Under the pieces are notes generated by a model, which was given only the letters and a program-made list of their open reading frames with translations, was not told the origin of the DNA and did not search any database. Below, piece after piece: positions 20,931-30,573 of a DNA stretch of 64,000 bases. The position numbers and the translations under genes were made by a program. Numbering within the stretch: position 1 is the stretch's first letter; every line of letters starts with the position of its first letter. This stretch comes from Streptomyces sporangiiformans (lineage in GTDB: Bacteria; Actinomycetota; Actinomycetes; Streptomycetales; Streptomycetaceae): contig NZ_VCHX02000035.1 of assembly GCF_005768555.2 (NCBI RefSeq), positions 54,067-118,066 on the forward strand. Reading direction: 5' to 3'.

Positions 20931-22511
20931 TTACGGCGTGATCTCGTTGCCGCCGAAGGTCACGACGAGGCGGCCGTCCGCCGCGAAAGACCATCTCAGG
21001 GCGCCGGGGTACGAGGAGCACCGGGACCCGTTCGAGCCGGACCAGAACTGGTTCGAGCTGTCGGCGTTGCCGACGATCCTGTCGTTCGTCCCGCTGCCAC
21101 CGCGGCACGAGGTGTTGTTCCGGAACACCGAGGTGCCGGCGTCGAAGTTGAAGTTGCGCTGGGCGTTGTCGATGCTGATGTTGTCCGAGACCGCCATCGT
21201 GCCGGGGTTGCTGTTGTAGGTGAACCCGTGCTTGCCGTTGTCGTAGGCGATGCTGCGCCGGACCACGTGGTTGACCCCGATGTCCTCGCCGCCGAGCTTG
21301 TAGCCGTTGCGGTCACCGTTCCCGGCCTGGGAGCCGTCGCTGAGGGTGCCGTTCTCGTGGGCGAGGGAGTCCTCGATGGTCACCGCACCGATGGCGCCCG
21401 TGTCACTCTTCGTGTAGAGGTCCCAGCCGTCGTCGATGTTGTTGTGGGCCACGGCGTAGCGGAAGACGTTTCCGGGCCCGGAGGTGAGCTTCGCGGCGAA
21501 GCCGTCGGCGTCCTCGCCGTCGGAGTCGGCGTTGTCGTGCGACTCCGCGCTCAGAATGAGGTTGTTGGACGGCCACTGGTCCTTGGGGGTGCTGGAGAGC
21601 ATCCGCGAGAGCTGCAGCCCGGTGTCCCGGTTGAAGCGCGTCACCGTGCGCTCGAAGATGTTGTTGCTGCCGCCGACGAAGATCCCGTTGTCACCGGCGC
21701 GCTCGACGACGAGGCCCTTGACGTGCCAGTACGACCCGTTCACGGCGAGCCCGCGGTTCGACGTTGCCTCGCTCTGGGCCGAGAAGTTCAGTACCGGTGT
21801 CTCACCCGGGTAGGCGGACAGCTCGGTGCGGTCACTCGAAGTGCCGTTGCTGCCCGCCGGGATGGTGACCGTCTGCGAGTAGCGGTAGGTGCCGCCACGC
21901 ATGTAGATCGTTCCGCCGGGGGTGATGCGGGAGATCGCCGAAGTGAGCGTCGTCGGGGCCGACTGCGTTCCGGCCGCGCTGTCGCTGCCGTTCGGCGCCA
22001 CGTACAGCGCCGAGGCCGACGGCGGCGGCGTGGTGGTGTCACCGGTCACCTCGGCATCGAGGTAGTCGATGTTGGGCAGGCCGGCGGAGGTGGTGGGGCT
22101 GAGCCGGATGGTGTTGCTGCCCGACGTCACCGGCACCGTGATCGTCTTCGTCGCCCACGTCCCCCACGCTCCGGTGCCCTCGAACGACGCCGACGTGGCC
22201 GCCGAGCCGTTCACGGTGACATTGGCGGACCGTGCGGTGGTGGTTCCGTTGGCGAAGCGGATCTTCAGCGTCGCCGTGCCCGAGGCGGAGGCGTTCACGG
22301 TGAACTGTGCGTAGGCGCCGGACGCGTTGTCGCCGTTGCAGAATCCGCTGCCGGAGTAGCCGGTCCAGTCGGAGTCGATGGTGCCGGTGCAGACCGCCGG
22401 GGAGCTCTCCGCCTCATGACGGGTGGACGCGGCCTGCGCCGTGTTGCCGGACAGCGCGACGAGCGTGCCGGCCAGCAGGCCGACGGACGCGATGACGGGT
22501 CTCAGGTGCAT
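20931..22511 (-). CDS. Secreted pectate lyase, PL9 family, with N-terminal carbohydrate-binding module
   Basis: A 526-residue exported enzyme. A signal peptide (MHLRPVIASVGLLAGTLVAL, cleavage near AQA) is followed by a CBM6/35-like beta-sandwich (about residues 32-150), a short Thr/Pro linker and a right-handed beta-helix. The motifs DADGFAAKLTSGPGNVFR, DDGWDLYTK and HGFTYNSNPG match PL9 lyases, in which calcium-binding Asp residues and a catalytic Lys act in beta-elimination of polygalacturonate. GGAGG precedes the ATG. A clear promoter and a GAAAGCGCTTTC site lie upstream. With the GH43 gene at the left edge it supports pectin degradation. Confidence 0.88.
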   Translation of the reverse strand: MHLRPVIASVGLLAGTLVALSGNTAQAASTRHEAESSPAVCTGTIDSDWTGYSGSGFCNGDNASGAYAQFTVNASASGTATLKIRFANGTTTARSANVTVNGSAATSASFEGTGAWGTWATKTITVPVTSGSNTIRLSPTTSAGLPNIDYLDAEVTGDTTTPPPSASALYVAPNGSDSAAGTQSAPTTLTSAISRITPGGTIYMRGGTYRYSQTVTIPAGSNGTSSDRTELSAYPGETPVLNFSAQSEATSNRGLAVNGSYWHVKGLVVERAGDNGIFVGGSNNIFERTVTRFNRDTGLQLSRMLSSTPKDQWPSNNLILSAESHDNADSDGEDADGFAAKLTSGPGNVFRYAVAHNNIDDGWDLYTKSDTGAIGAVTIEDSLAHENGTLSDGSQAGNGDRNGYKLGGEDIGVNHVVRRSIAYDNGKHGFTYNSNPGTMAVSDNISIDNAQRNFNFDAGTSVFRNNTSCRGGSGTNDRIVGNADSSNQFWSGSNGSRCSSYPGALRWSFAADGRLVVTFGGNEITP

Positions 22512-22660
22512 CGTGTGCCTCCAGGTTGGGTGGGTCGGGTCCCGCGCCAAGACAGCAGGCGCATGGGCTGACCCCTTTTCTGTGGCGGCTCCGGGTGCGA
22601 CGATGCGGCTGGTTCGACGACATGAACGGGCCGGACGGCCAGACACCGCATCCGGACGGG

Positions 22661-22706
22661 GAAAGCGCTTTCTCGGGACGCTAAAGGCTTGCCGTGAACG
22701 CGTCAA
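22661..22706 (-). promoter_or_regulatory. Pectate lyase promoter with GAAAGCGCTTTC operator
   Basis: On the minus strand TTGACG (22701-22706) and TAGCGT (22678-22683) are spaced by 17 bp, a good sigma-70-type promoter. The perfect palindrome GAAAGCGCTTTC (22661-22672) lies 5 bp downstream of the -10 at the expected start site. This copies the arrangement in front of lacI, predicting shared LacI-type repression. Confidence 0.7.
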
Positions 22707-22820
22707 TAGACACGTACTTGATTATTATTCATAAGCATGAACGACTCCGAGCCGCGCGAGCCCGAGCCCTGTGTCCGATTCCTCCAAGACCCCGGCCCTC
22801 GGGCTGCCTACGGTGGCCGC

Positions 22821-23219
22821 ATGACTCCACGATTCGACCTCATCGGCCTCGTCGTCTCCGACATGGCCGCATCGCTCGCTTTCTACCGCCGCCTCGGCCT
22901 CGTGTTTCCCGAGGCTTCCGAGGAGCAGCCGCATGTGGAGGCGCAGCTGCCCGGTGGGCTGCGCCTCGCGCTCGACACCGAGGAGATCGTCCGTTCGTTC
23001 CACGCCGGGTGGGAGCCGCCGTCGGGCGGGGGCCGGATCGGGCTGGCCTTCCTGTGCGACAGCCCGGCGGACGTCGACGCCTCGTACGACGAGCTGGTGG
23101 CCGCCGGCTACCCAGGGGAGCTCAAGCCCTGGGACGCGCCCTGGGGTCAGCGGTACGCCGTCGTGAACGACCCGGACGGCAACGGCGTGGACCTCTTCGC
23201 CCCGCTAACGCCGCAGTAG
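22821..23219 (+). CDS. VOC (glyoxalase/bleomycin-resistance fold) family protein
   Basis: A 132-residue single VOC module: [26 protein letters not shown] at the start and [14 protein letters not shown] at the end are the two halves of the fold. Possible metal ligands include His in PHVEAQ and Asp/Glu near the end, but the usual pattern is incomplete, so catalysis is uncertain. The ATG at 22821 gives the standard VOC N-terminus; an earlier in-frame ATG at 22737 would add 28 non-conserved residues. The 3' end overlaps the convergent AraC gene by 15 bp. Confidence 0.85.
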   Translation: MTPRFDLIGLVVSDMAASLAFYRRLGLVFPEASEEQPHVEAQLPGGLRLALDTEEIVRSFHAGWEPPSGGGRIGLAFLCDSPADVDASYDELVAAGYPGELKPWDAPWGQRYAVVNDPDGNGVDLFAPLTPQ

Positions 23220-23921
23220 CTCGCCCATGGGCGAGCCCGCCAAGTCCCGTGCGTCGCGGGCGAGATGGGCCTGGTCGGCGTAGCCGGCGCGGATGGCCGT
23301 GTCCGCCAAGGGCACCCCGTCCCGGGCGAGGGTGAGCGCGCGTTGCAGGCGCAGGATCCTGGCCAGTGTTTTGGGGCCGTAGCCGAACGCGTCGCGGGAG
23401 CGGCGGTGCAGCTGCCGCTCGCTCCAGCCCAGCGCGTCCGCGGTCGCGGCGACGGAGCGGCCCGCGGACACGGCCGCCACGATCGCCCGCAGCCGCCGAT
23501 CGGGCGGCTCCGTGTCGGCCGCGCGGCCGAGGGCCACCGCTTCGAGAGCCGCCGCGGGGTCGTCGGCCGAGTCGACCCGCTCGGTCAGCCGCCGCACCTC
23601 CCCCGACGGCCACAGGTCCGCCAAGTCCACCCGCCGGTCGCGCAGTTCATGGGCCGGTACGCCGAGGTAGGCGGGCGCGGTGCCGGGGAAGAACCGGACG
23701 CCCGCAAAGCGGATGCCTCCGGTCGCGTCCTCGCCCCGGTGCGCCTGTGTGTCGGGTCCCGCGACGAAGAGCCGACCCCGCGTCCACAGGAGGTCCATGC
23801 AGCCGTCGGGCAGCACCGGAGCCTGGTCGTCCGGCGCGGTCGTGCGGGTCCACACGACCGCACCCGTCAGCCGGGACGCCCACTCCGTGTACCGGAACGG
23901 GTCTTCGTGCTCGTCGGACAC
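23205..23921 (-). CDS. AraC family transcriptional regulator
   Basis: A 238-residue regulator with an N-terminal ligand domain of the type found with [12 protein letters not shown] and a C-terminal AraC double helix-turn-helix ([41 protein letters not shown], then [24 protein letters not shown]). The effector is unknown. Its 3' end overlaps the convergent VOC gene, hinting that the two are functionally linked. Confidence 0.88.
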   Translation of the reverse strand: MSDEHEDPFRYTEWASRLTGAVVWTRTTAPDDQAPVLPDGCMDLLWTRGRLFVAGPDTQAHRGEDATGGIRFAGVRFFPGTAPAYLGVPAHELRDRRVDLADLWPSGEVRRLTERVDSADDPAAALEAVALGRAADTEPPDRRLRAIVAAVSAGRSVAATADALGWSERQLHRRSRDAFGYGPKTLARILRLQRALTLARDGVPLADTAIRAGYADQAHLARDARDLAGSPMGELLRR

Positions 23922-23988
23922 GTACGAAAGGCTACGCCCGGCCGGCCCGTGAGCGCCGATCCGCGCTGCCTGCTGCCCCGATCCGTGC

Positions 23989-24924
23989 TCACGCCACCCG
24001 CGTCCGGTGCTCCTGCGGACTCACCCCGTACACCCGCTTGAAGGCACTGGACAACGCGAACGCGCTGCCGTAGCCGACCTGGCGGGCGATGGCGCCGATG
24101 GTGTCGTCGGTGTCGCGCAGCCGGTCCGCGGCGAGCGCGAGGCGCCAGCCGGTCAGATACGTCATGGGGGGCTCCCCCACGAGTTCCCTGAAGCGGCGGG
24201 CGAGCGCGGCCCGGGAGACGCCCGCCTTCACGGCGAGCGAGGCGACCGTCCAGGGGTGGGCGGGATCGTCCTGCAGGAGCCGCAGCACCCGGCCCACCAC
24301 GGGGTCCGCCAGAGCCTGGTACCAGGCGGGCGCCTCGGCCTCCGGGCGCGAGAACCAGACCCGTAGCGCGGCGATGACCAGCAGGTCGAGCAGCCGATCG
24401 AGGACGACCTCCTGGCCCGGCTCGTCGCGCACGATCTCCTCGGTGAGCAGCGGGGTGAGCGGGCAGTTCCACTCGTCGGACGTCAGGCTGAGCAGCGGCG
24501 GCAGGGCGTCGAGCAGCCGCCCGTTGATCTCGCCCTGCATCGTGTACGTCCCGATCAGCATCACCACGGAGCCGTCGAGCCTGGCTCCCCAGGTGCGCAC
24601 TCCCAGATCCATGGTGCCCTTCAGGGACCGCCCGTCCGGGTAGAAGCACTCGGCGCCCGGCAGGATCAGCGCCTGCGGCGCGGTCGAAGGGGCGTCGGCG
24701 CAGGTGTACGGGTCCGGGCCGCGCGCGATGGCGAGGTCGCCGGCCCGCAGGAACAGCCGCTCCCCCTCGTCGGGCATGACCCAGGCGTCACCGCGGACCA
24801 TGAGCATGACCGTCAGCGGGGCGCGGTCCTCGATGCGGATGCACCAGGGCGGCTCGAAGCACGCCCGGATCATGAAGGCGCCACGCGCGCGTGGGCCCTC
24901 CAGAAGGCCTGCGAGTGCGTCCAT
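23989..24924 (-). CDS. AraC family regulator with N-terminal cupin
   Basis: A 311-residue protein. The N-terminal half is a cupin-like sensor ([24 protein letters not shown]...). The C-terminal 100 residues form an AraC-type DNA-binding domain ([26 protein letters not shown] and [25 protein letters not shown]). It is divergent from an NmrA-like reductase gene 80 bp away, the usual layout for an AraC regulator and its target. Confidence 0.92.
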   Translation of the reverse strand: MDALAGLLEGPRARGAFMIRACFEPPWCIRIEDRAPLTVMLMVRGDAWVMPDEGERLFLRAGDLAIARGPDPYTCADAPSTAPQALILPGAECFYPDGRSLKGTMDLGVRTWGARLDGSVVMLIGTYTMQGEINGRLLDALPPLLSLTSDEWNCPLTPLLTEEIVRDEPGQEVVLDRLLDLLVIAALRVWFSRPEAEAPAWYQALADPVVGRVLRLLQDDPAHPWTVASLAVKAGVSRAALARRFRELVGEPPMTYLTGWRLALAADRLRDTDDTIGAIARQVGYGSAFALSSAFKRVYGVSPQEHRTRVA

Positions 24925-25004
24925 GGCGTCAGCGTAGACGCGCGCTTATGGGAACGAGAGGTTCAGCGATGTTCCCTTGCCGCGCACGGCCGTTCACTGG
25001 GCCC

Positions 25005-25841
25005 ATGACGGAAAACACGCGGAACGAGACGGTGTTGGTGACGGGAGCCTCGGGCAAGACGGGGCGTCAGGTGGCGGACGCGGCGAAGGCCGCGGGGTTC
25101 GGCGTACGGGCCGCTTCGCGCGGTGGAGCGGTGCGCTTCGACTGGTACGACCGGTCGACGTGGGACGAGGCGCTGCGCGGCTCCCGCGCGGCGTATCTGG
25201 CGTACCCGCCGGACGTCGGCGCGCCGGGCGCGGACGAGAGCATCGCCGCCTTCGCCCAGCGGGCGCAGGAGTTCGGCGTGCGTCGCCTGGTGCTGCTGTC
25301 GGCGATCGGCGAGCGGCAGGCGGAGCCGGCCGAGCGGGCGCTGCGGGAGTCGGGTGCCGAGTGGACCATCGTGCGGGCCACCTGGTTCATGCAGAACTTC
25401 AGTGAGGGCCTGCTGCTGGAGGGGGTACGGAGCGGCGAGTTCGTGTTCCCGGCGGGCGAGGCGCCGCAGCCGTTCATCGACACGCGCGACATCGCGGACG
25501 TGGTCGTGGAGGCGCTGACCGACTCCTCCTACGTGGGGCGGGCCCTGGAGATCACGGGGTCTCGGCTGCTGTCCTTCCGCGAGGCCATGGCGGAGATCTC
25601 CGCCGCGGCGGGCCGGGAGATCCGGTACGTGCCGGAGTCCGTGAAGGAGTACGGCGCCATCCTGGCCGGGTTCGGGCTGTCGCCCGAGGAGGTCGCGTTC
25701 ACGGAGGCGCTCATCGAGGAACTGCTCCACGGCGGCGACGCGAAGGCCACCGACGACCTGCGGCAGGTCCTGGGCCGTGCCCCGCGCGACTTCAGGGACT
25801 TCGCGCGGGAGCACGCGGCGCGCGGTGTGTGGAAGACCTGA
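25005..25841 (+). CDS. NmrA-like NAD(P)-binding protein
   Basis: A 278-residue atypical SDR. The N-terminal VLVTGASGKTGRQVADAA is the Rossmann dinucleotide motif, and LVLLSAIG and WFMQNFSEGLL fit the NmrA/QOR2 group, which either reduces quinone-like compounds or senses NADP without catalysis. No classical YxxxK is obvious. The start at 25005 gives the conserved N-terminus; earlier in-frame ATGs would add unrelated residues. It is divergent from a cupin-AraC regulator that probably controls it. Confidence 0.88.
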   Translation: MTENTRNETVLVTGASGKTGRQVADAAKAAGFGVRAASRGGAVRFDWYDRSTWDEALRGSRAAYLAYPPDVGAPGADESIAAFAQRAQEFGVRRLVLLSAIGERQAEPAERALRESGAEWTIVRATWFMQNFSEGLLLEGVRSGEFVFPAGEAPQPFIDTRDIADVVVEALTDSSYVGRALEITGSRLLSFREAMAEISAAAGREIRYVPESVKEYGAILAGFGLSPEEVAFTEALIEELLHGGDAKATDDLRQVLGRAPRDFRDFAREHAARGVWKT

Positions 25842-25901
25842 CAGGAAGACATGACAGGAAGACCTGGCAGAAAGGCCTGACCGCTGCCGGCTGCGGCCCG
25901 G

Positions 25902-27044
25902 TCAATCAGGCGGAGGCGAGGCGTCGCCGTTCTTGGGTGAGCTCTTGACGTGCGTGCGCAGACGTGAGGTCACGTCCTCCGGGGGCAGGAAGCGGGACCA
26001 GCGCTCCGGGAATTCGGAGGGCATGTCCGGGTCCTCGGGATCGATGGCCCGGGCGGCGGCCGCGCGGGCCACGAGGTCGGCGGCCTGCTCCTCGCGCAGC
26101 CGCTCGTTGACGGCGCGCGCGGCGGCCGTGGCGGCGGCCGGCCAGACGCGGTCGATGGCCGCGTTGACGGCCGCCCCGACGAGCACCGCGAAGGCCGAGA
26201 CACCGATCCACAGGAGCACGGCGACAGGTGCGGCCAGCGAGCCGTAGATCGTCGGCCCTTCGATCGCGGTGGTCAGATAGATCCGCAGCAGGAAGCTGCC
26301 CAGCACCCACATCCCGAGCGCCACCAGGGCACCGGGCACGTCCTCGACCCACGGCGAACGCACCGGCACGGACACGTGGTAGAGCGTCGTCAGGAAGACG
26401 ATGGACAGCAGGATGACGACAGGCCAGTAAAGGACCTGCACGACGGTCGTCGACCACGACACGAGGCCCACCACCGCGTCCGGGCCCGCGACCATCAGCG
26501 GCAGCGCGATGGAGCCGATCAGCAGCGCCACGAGGAACAGCATGAACGCCATCAGCCGGGTCCTGACGATCCCGCGGACGCCGTCGAGGCCGTACATGAC
26601 GGTGATCGTGTCGATGAAGACGTTCACCGCGCGCGAGCCCGACCACAGCGCGAACAGGAAGCCGAGGGAGATGACGTCGGGCCGGCCGCCCTTCATCACG
26701 TCGTGGAGGATCGGCTGGGCGATCTCCGTGACGCCCTTGTCCGTGAGGATCGTGCGCGAGGCCTCCAGCAGGTTGGTCTCCACGCTGGCGATGGTGTCGG
26801 CGCCGGTCCAGTCGTCCACGTAGCCGAGCAGTCCGAGCATGCTCAGCAGCAAGGGCGGCACGGACAGCAGCGTGAAGAACGCGGCCTCCGCGGCGAGCCC
26901 CAGGATGCGGTACTCGATGCAGGAATTGACGGTGTCCTTGAGCAGCAGCCAGGCGGTCCTGCGTTTGGAGACATTCCGGTACAGAACGCGTGCCCGGTGG
27001 AGCCGACCGGACGGGCCCTCTGGGGTTTCGCTTGCTGGCTGCAC
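25902..27044 (-). CDS. YihY/virulence factor BrkB family membrane protein
   Basis: A 380-residue membrane protein with about six helices and soluble tails. GLAAEAAFFTLLSVPPLLLSMLGLLGYV is the family-specific first helix region, and LWSGSRAVNVFIDTITVMYGL matches the second conserved block. The long C-terminal tail is Arg/Glu-rich and probably cytoplasmic. The gene starts with GTG at 27044. The family was once called ribonuclease BN but is now regarded as of unknown, perhaps transport, function. Confidence 0.9.
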   Translation of the reverse strand: MQPASETPEGPSGRLHRARVLYRNVSKRRTAWLLLKDTVNSCIEYRILGLAAEAAFFTLLSVPPLLLSMLGLLGYVDDWTGADTIASVETNLLEASRTILTDKGVTEIAQPILHDVMKGGRPDVISLGFLFALWSGSRAVNVFIDTITVMYGLDGVRGIVRTRLMAFMLFLVALLIGSIALPLMVAGPDAVVGLVSWSTTVVQVLYWPVVILLSIVFLTTLYHVSVPVRSPWVEDVPGALVALGMWVLGSFLLRIYLTTAIEGPTIYGSLAAPVAVLLWIGVSAFAVLVGAAVNAAIDRVWPAAATAAARAVNERLREEQAADLVARAAAARAIDPEDPDMPSEFPERWSRFLPPEDVTSRLRTHVKSSPKNGDASPPPD

Positions 27045-27130
27045 CCCCTAACCGTATCTGCCGCAACGTGCGGTCTTCACCGACCGTCCGGGAGGTGACC
27101 GCCGCAGTACTCGGGGGTAGGTTTCCTGGT

Positions 27131-28789
27131 ATGGCTACCGGGACCAATGAAGCGACCAACCAGGCTCCACCGCTGGTCGAATATGACGTGTTCAGCGCCG
27201 ACCGGGTCCTGGCGGAAGCGGTCGACCGGCATCTCGATCCCGAGCTGCTGGACGAGGCGCGGGGCGAGCTGACGGCCCTGGGGCGCAGCGCCGGTTCCGC
27301 TCAGGTCCAGGACTGGGGGCGGCTGGCCAACGAGAATCCGCCCAAGTTGCGTACGCACGACCGTTACGGGAATCGCATCGACGAGGTCGAGTTCCATCCG
27401 TCCTGGCACCGCGTGCTGGGCAAGGGCGTCTCGGCGGGGCTGACCGCGGCCTGGGGGCGACCAGGCGGGCATGTGCGGCGGGCGGCCGGGTTCGTGGTCT
27501 GGACGCAGGTCGAGGCGGGCAACGGCTGCCCGCTGTCGATGACGCACGCGGCGGTGCCCGCGCTGCGCACGGACCCGGCGCTCGCGGCCGAGTGGGAGCC
27601 GCGGCTCACGTCCACCGTCTACGACCAGGGTCTGCGGCCCGCCGCGCAGAAGGCGGGCGTGCTCTTCGGTATGGGCATGACGGAAAAGCAGGGCGGCAGC
27701 GACGTACGGGCCAACACGACGTCGGCGCGGCCGCTCGCCGAGGACGGGACGTACGAGCTGACGGGCCACAAGTGGTTCTGCTCGGCGCCGATGTCGGACG
27801 GCTTCCTGGTGCTGGCACAGACGTCCCCCGCCGAGGGCGGCGCGGGAGAGGAGAGCCTGACGTGCTTCCTCGTGCCGCGCGTGCTGGAGGACGGCACACG
27901 CAACGCCTTCGCGATCCAGCGGCTCAAGGACAAACTGGGCAACAGGTCGAACGCGTCGAGCGAGGTCGAGTTCGACGGGACCTGGGCGCGCCGGGTCGGG
28001 GACGAGGGGCGCGGGGTGCGCACCATCATCGAGATGGTCGCGATGACCCGGCTGGACTGCGCGCTCGGCGCCGCCTCCCTCATGCGGCAGGCGGTGGCAC
28101 AGGCCGTGCACCACTGCACGTACCGCGAGGCCTTCGGCGGCAAGCTGATCGACAAGCCCCTGATGCGCAACGTACTGGCCGACCTCGCGCTGGAGTCCGA
28201 GGCCGCGACGACGCTGTCCATGCGGCTGGCCGCCGCGTACGACGACGGGAGTGAGCGGGAGCGGGCGTTTCTGCGGCTCGCGCTGCCGGCCGCGAAGTAC
28301 TGGGTGACCAAGCGCTGCACCCCGGTCGTGGTCGAGGCGTCCGAGTGCCTGGGCGGCAACGGATACGTGGAGGAGTCCGGCATGCCGCGGCTGCTGCGCG
28401 AGTCGCCGCTCAACTCCATCTGGGAGGGCGCGGGCAATGTCCAGGCGCTCGATGTGCTGCGGGCCCTCCGGCGCGAGCCGCAGGCCCTGAACGCCTACCT
28501 CGAGGAGGTCGGCCGGGCGCGCGGCGCCGACCACCGGCTGGACGGGGCGATCAAGAACCTGCTCACCGAACTCGCAGACCTGGAAGGCATCGAGGGTCGC
28601 GCCCGGCGCCTGGTCGAGCGGATCGCGCTGGTGCTGCAGGGCTCGCTGCTCGTGCGGTACGCGCCCGCGGAGGTCGCCGACGCGTTCTGCGCCTCACGCC
28701 TCGGCGGAGACTGGGGAACGGCGTTCGGGACGCTGCCGCACAGCCTGGACCTGGCAGCGGTGGTGGAACGGGCGCGGCCCGTTTCCTGA
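27131..28789 (+). CDS. AidB-like acyl-CoA dehydrogenase
   Basis: A 552-residue flavoprotein, longer than ordinary acyl-CoA dehydrogenases and of the AidB/DUF5135-like long type. FGMGMTEKQGGSDVRANTTSA (FAD-binding region), CLGGNGYVEESGMPRLLRESPLNSIWEGAGNVQALDVLRAL and REAFGGKLIDKPLMRNVLADLA are strong family matches. The E. coli AidB relative is linked to alkylation stress; the substrate here is unknown. There is no good ribosome-binding site before the ATG, so the transcript may be leaderless. A terminator follows. Confidence 0.92.
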   Translation: MATGTNEATNQAPPLVEYDVFSADRVLAEAVDRHLDPELLDEARGELTALGRSAGSAQVQDWGRLANENPPKLRTHDRYGNRIDEVEFHPSWHRVLGKGVSAGLTAAWGRPGGHVRRAAGFVVWTQVEAGNGCPLSMTHAAVPALRTDPALAAEWEPRLTSTVYDQGLRPAAQKAGVLFGMGMTEKQGGSDVRANTTSARPLAEDGTYELTGHKWFCSAPMSDGFLVLAQTSPAEGGAGEESLTCFLVPRVLEDGTRNAFAIQRLKDKLGNRSNASSEVEFDGTWARRVGDEGRGVRTIIEMVAMTRLDCALGAASLMRQAVAQAVHHCTYREAFGGKLIDKPLMRNVLADLALESEAATTLSMRLAAAYDDGSERERAFLRLALPAAKYWVTKRCTPVVVEASECLGGNGYVEESGMPRLLRESPLNSIWEGAGNVQALDVLRALRREPQALNAYLEEVGRARGADHRLDGAIKNLLTELADLEGIEGRARRLVERIALVLQGSLLVRYAPAEVADAFCASRLGGDWGTAFGTLPHSLDLAAVVERARPVS

Positions 28790-28822
28790 AGCGGCACCGC
28801 CGAACCCAGGTCGGCCTCCGGC

Positions 28823-28860
28823 ACGGGGGTGGTGCTGCGCCGACACGGCACCACCCCCGT
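28823..28860 (+). terminator. Terminator after the acyl-CoA dehydrogenase gene
   Basis: ACGGGGGTGGTGC (28823-28835) and GCACCACCCCCGT (28848-28860) form a perfect 13-bp stem with a 12-nt loop, 34 bp after the stop codon. Confidence 0.8.
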
Positions 28861-29037
28861 TCTCCGGCCCCCGTCGTGCGGAGCACACACACCGCACGCG
28901 GCGGCGTTGGGACAATTTTCGGCCACCAGGGAGGACTTGGCCAGGGTTGCAGGGGGTTGCAAGCCTGCTCCGGCCTTGGGACCCTTGGCCGGCGGAGGCT
29001 GGGAACCACGTCCGCTCAGCCCTTCCGGGAGGTCCCA

Positions 29038-30342
29038 GTGACGCACTCGCCGTTGGACGTGACGCGACTGGCCGCCGTCGACGCGCCACGAGCGGCACAG
29101 GTGCTCAGCGAGGTACGGACGGCGACGCTCTCCGGGCAGCGAGCCCCGGTCGCGCCGCGTCCGGTCATCGGGGAGTCCTGGAAGCGCGTGCTCCGCGGCG
29201 GCGTCGACCCCGACCAGGACGTCCGCGCCGGACCGCTCAGCCGTGACGAGGTCGAGCGGCGACGGTGCGACTCCCCGCTGCGCCATGTGCTGCCGGTGTT
29301 GCGCGCGGGCCTGCTGTCGGTCGCGGACGCGGGGCAGATCATGATCGTCGCGGACGCGGAGGGCCGGGTGCTGTGGCGCGAGGGCAGCCGGCCGGTCATG
29401 CGCAAGGCCGACGGACACGGCTTCGGCATCGGCGGGGATCTGCGCGAGCAGGTCGTCGGCACGAACGGTGTCGGCACCTCGGCGATCACCCGCCGCCCTG
29501 TCCAGGTCTTCGCGTCCGAGCACTTCGTCCGCACCTACGCCACCTGGACCTGCACGGGCGCTCCCGTCACCGATCCCCGCGACGGCCGGCTGATCGGTGT
29601 CGTGGACATCAGCGGGCCGCTGGAGACGACGCACCCGGCGACGCTCGCGTGGGTCGACTCGGTGGCCAAACTCGCCGAGGCGCGGCTGCGGGAGCGTCAT
29701 CTGGTCGCGCTGGACCGGCTGCGTTCGGTGGCCGCGCCGATCCTCTCCCGGGTCGGCGGCCGCGCGCTGGCCGTCGACAAGGACGGCTGGACCGCCGCGG
29801 TCACCGGCACACCCCATGTGGACCGGCTCGCGCTGCCCGGGACGATCGCGGGCGACCAGGTGTGGCTGCCCGCGCTCGGACCGTGCTCGGTCGAGCCGCT
29901 GCCCGGCGGATGGCTGGTGCGCGCCTCGGACGAGGAGGCCGCGAGGAACGCCACGCGGATCGTGCTCGACGTGGGACAGGCGCGCCGCTGGTCGGTGACC
30001 GTGTCGGGCGGCGCGGGAGACTGGACGCACGAACTGAGCCCGCGTCACGCCGAGTTGCTCTACGTCCTGGCCCTGCACCGCACCGGTCGCAGCGCCTCGG
30101 GCCTGGCCGAGGATCTCTTCGGCGATCCGGCCCGCACGGTGACCGTGCGGGCGGAGATGTCGCGTGTGCGCCGGTATCTGGGGGCTTTCCTGGAACACCG
30201 CCCGTACCGTTTCCGCGAGGACGCCGAGGTCCGGGTGAGCCTGCCGGAGGATCCGCTCGACCTGCTCCCCCACTCCACGGCACCGGCGGTGCTCAGGTCA
30301 CGCGCCCGGGGCCCGAACTCGGGGCGGTTCGCGGCGGGTTGA
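29038..30342 (+). CDS. GAF-domain transcriptional regulator with C-terminal winged helix
   Basis: The GTG at 29038 follows GGGAGG and gives 434 residues. Residues about 35-215 resemble the AcoR-type sensor: PVIGESWKRVLRGGVDPD, then a GAF domain containing QIMIVADAEGRVLWREGS and GTNGVGTSAI. The last 100 residues (ELLYVLALHRTGRSASGLAEDLFG and VRAEMSRVRRYLGAFLEHRPYRF) resemble a SARP/OmpR-like winged helix rather than the sigma-54 AAA domain of true AcoR. Proteins of this layout in Streptomyces often sit next to alcohol or aldehyde metabolism genes. Its target is unknown. Confidence 0.8.
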   Translation: MTHSPLDVTRLAAVDAPRAAQVLSEVRTATLSGQRAPVAPRPVIGESWKRVLRGGVDPDQDVRAGPLSRDEVERRRCDSPLRHVLPVLRAGLLSVADAGQIMIVADAEGRVLWREGSRPVMRKADGHGFGIGGDLREQVVGTNGVGTSAITRRPVQVFASEHFVRTYATWTCTGAPVTDPRDGRLIGVVDISGPLETTHPATLAWVDSVAKLAEARLRERHLVALDRLRSVAAPILSRVGGRALAVDKDGWTAAVTGTPHVDRLALPGTIAGDQVWLPALGPCSVEPLPGGWLVRASDEEAARNATRIVLDVGQARRWSVTVSGGAGDWTHELSPRHAELLYVLALHRTGRSASGLAEDLFGDPARTVTVRAEMSRVRRYLGAFLEHRPYRFREDAEVRVSLPEDPLDLLPHSTAPAVLRSRARGPNSGRFAAG

Positions 30343-30573
30343 GGGCGCGTTGCGTGAGTGAGCCGGTGGCCCTGTACCGCGTCCACGCGGGGCGAGCCGT
30401 GCGGTCCGGCTGCGGTGCGGCGGAACCGGTCCTCCCTCTCGTACCACGTATTCCGGGGTATTCGCCCAGGCCCGGCGACATCTGACGTACCATCCATCCC
30501 GTGGCCCCCCACACTGTTCCTCCGGTTCAACGCACTGATCATGAGGGGCAGTTGGCCTACGACGGGAGGACCT

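Noticed and set aside
28495..30273. Long minus-strand frame opposite the acyl-CoA dehydrogenase and GAF regulator genes
   Set aside because: It spans two convincing plus-strand genes and the terminator between them, and its translation has no recognisable domain.
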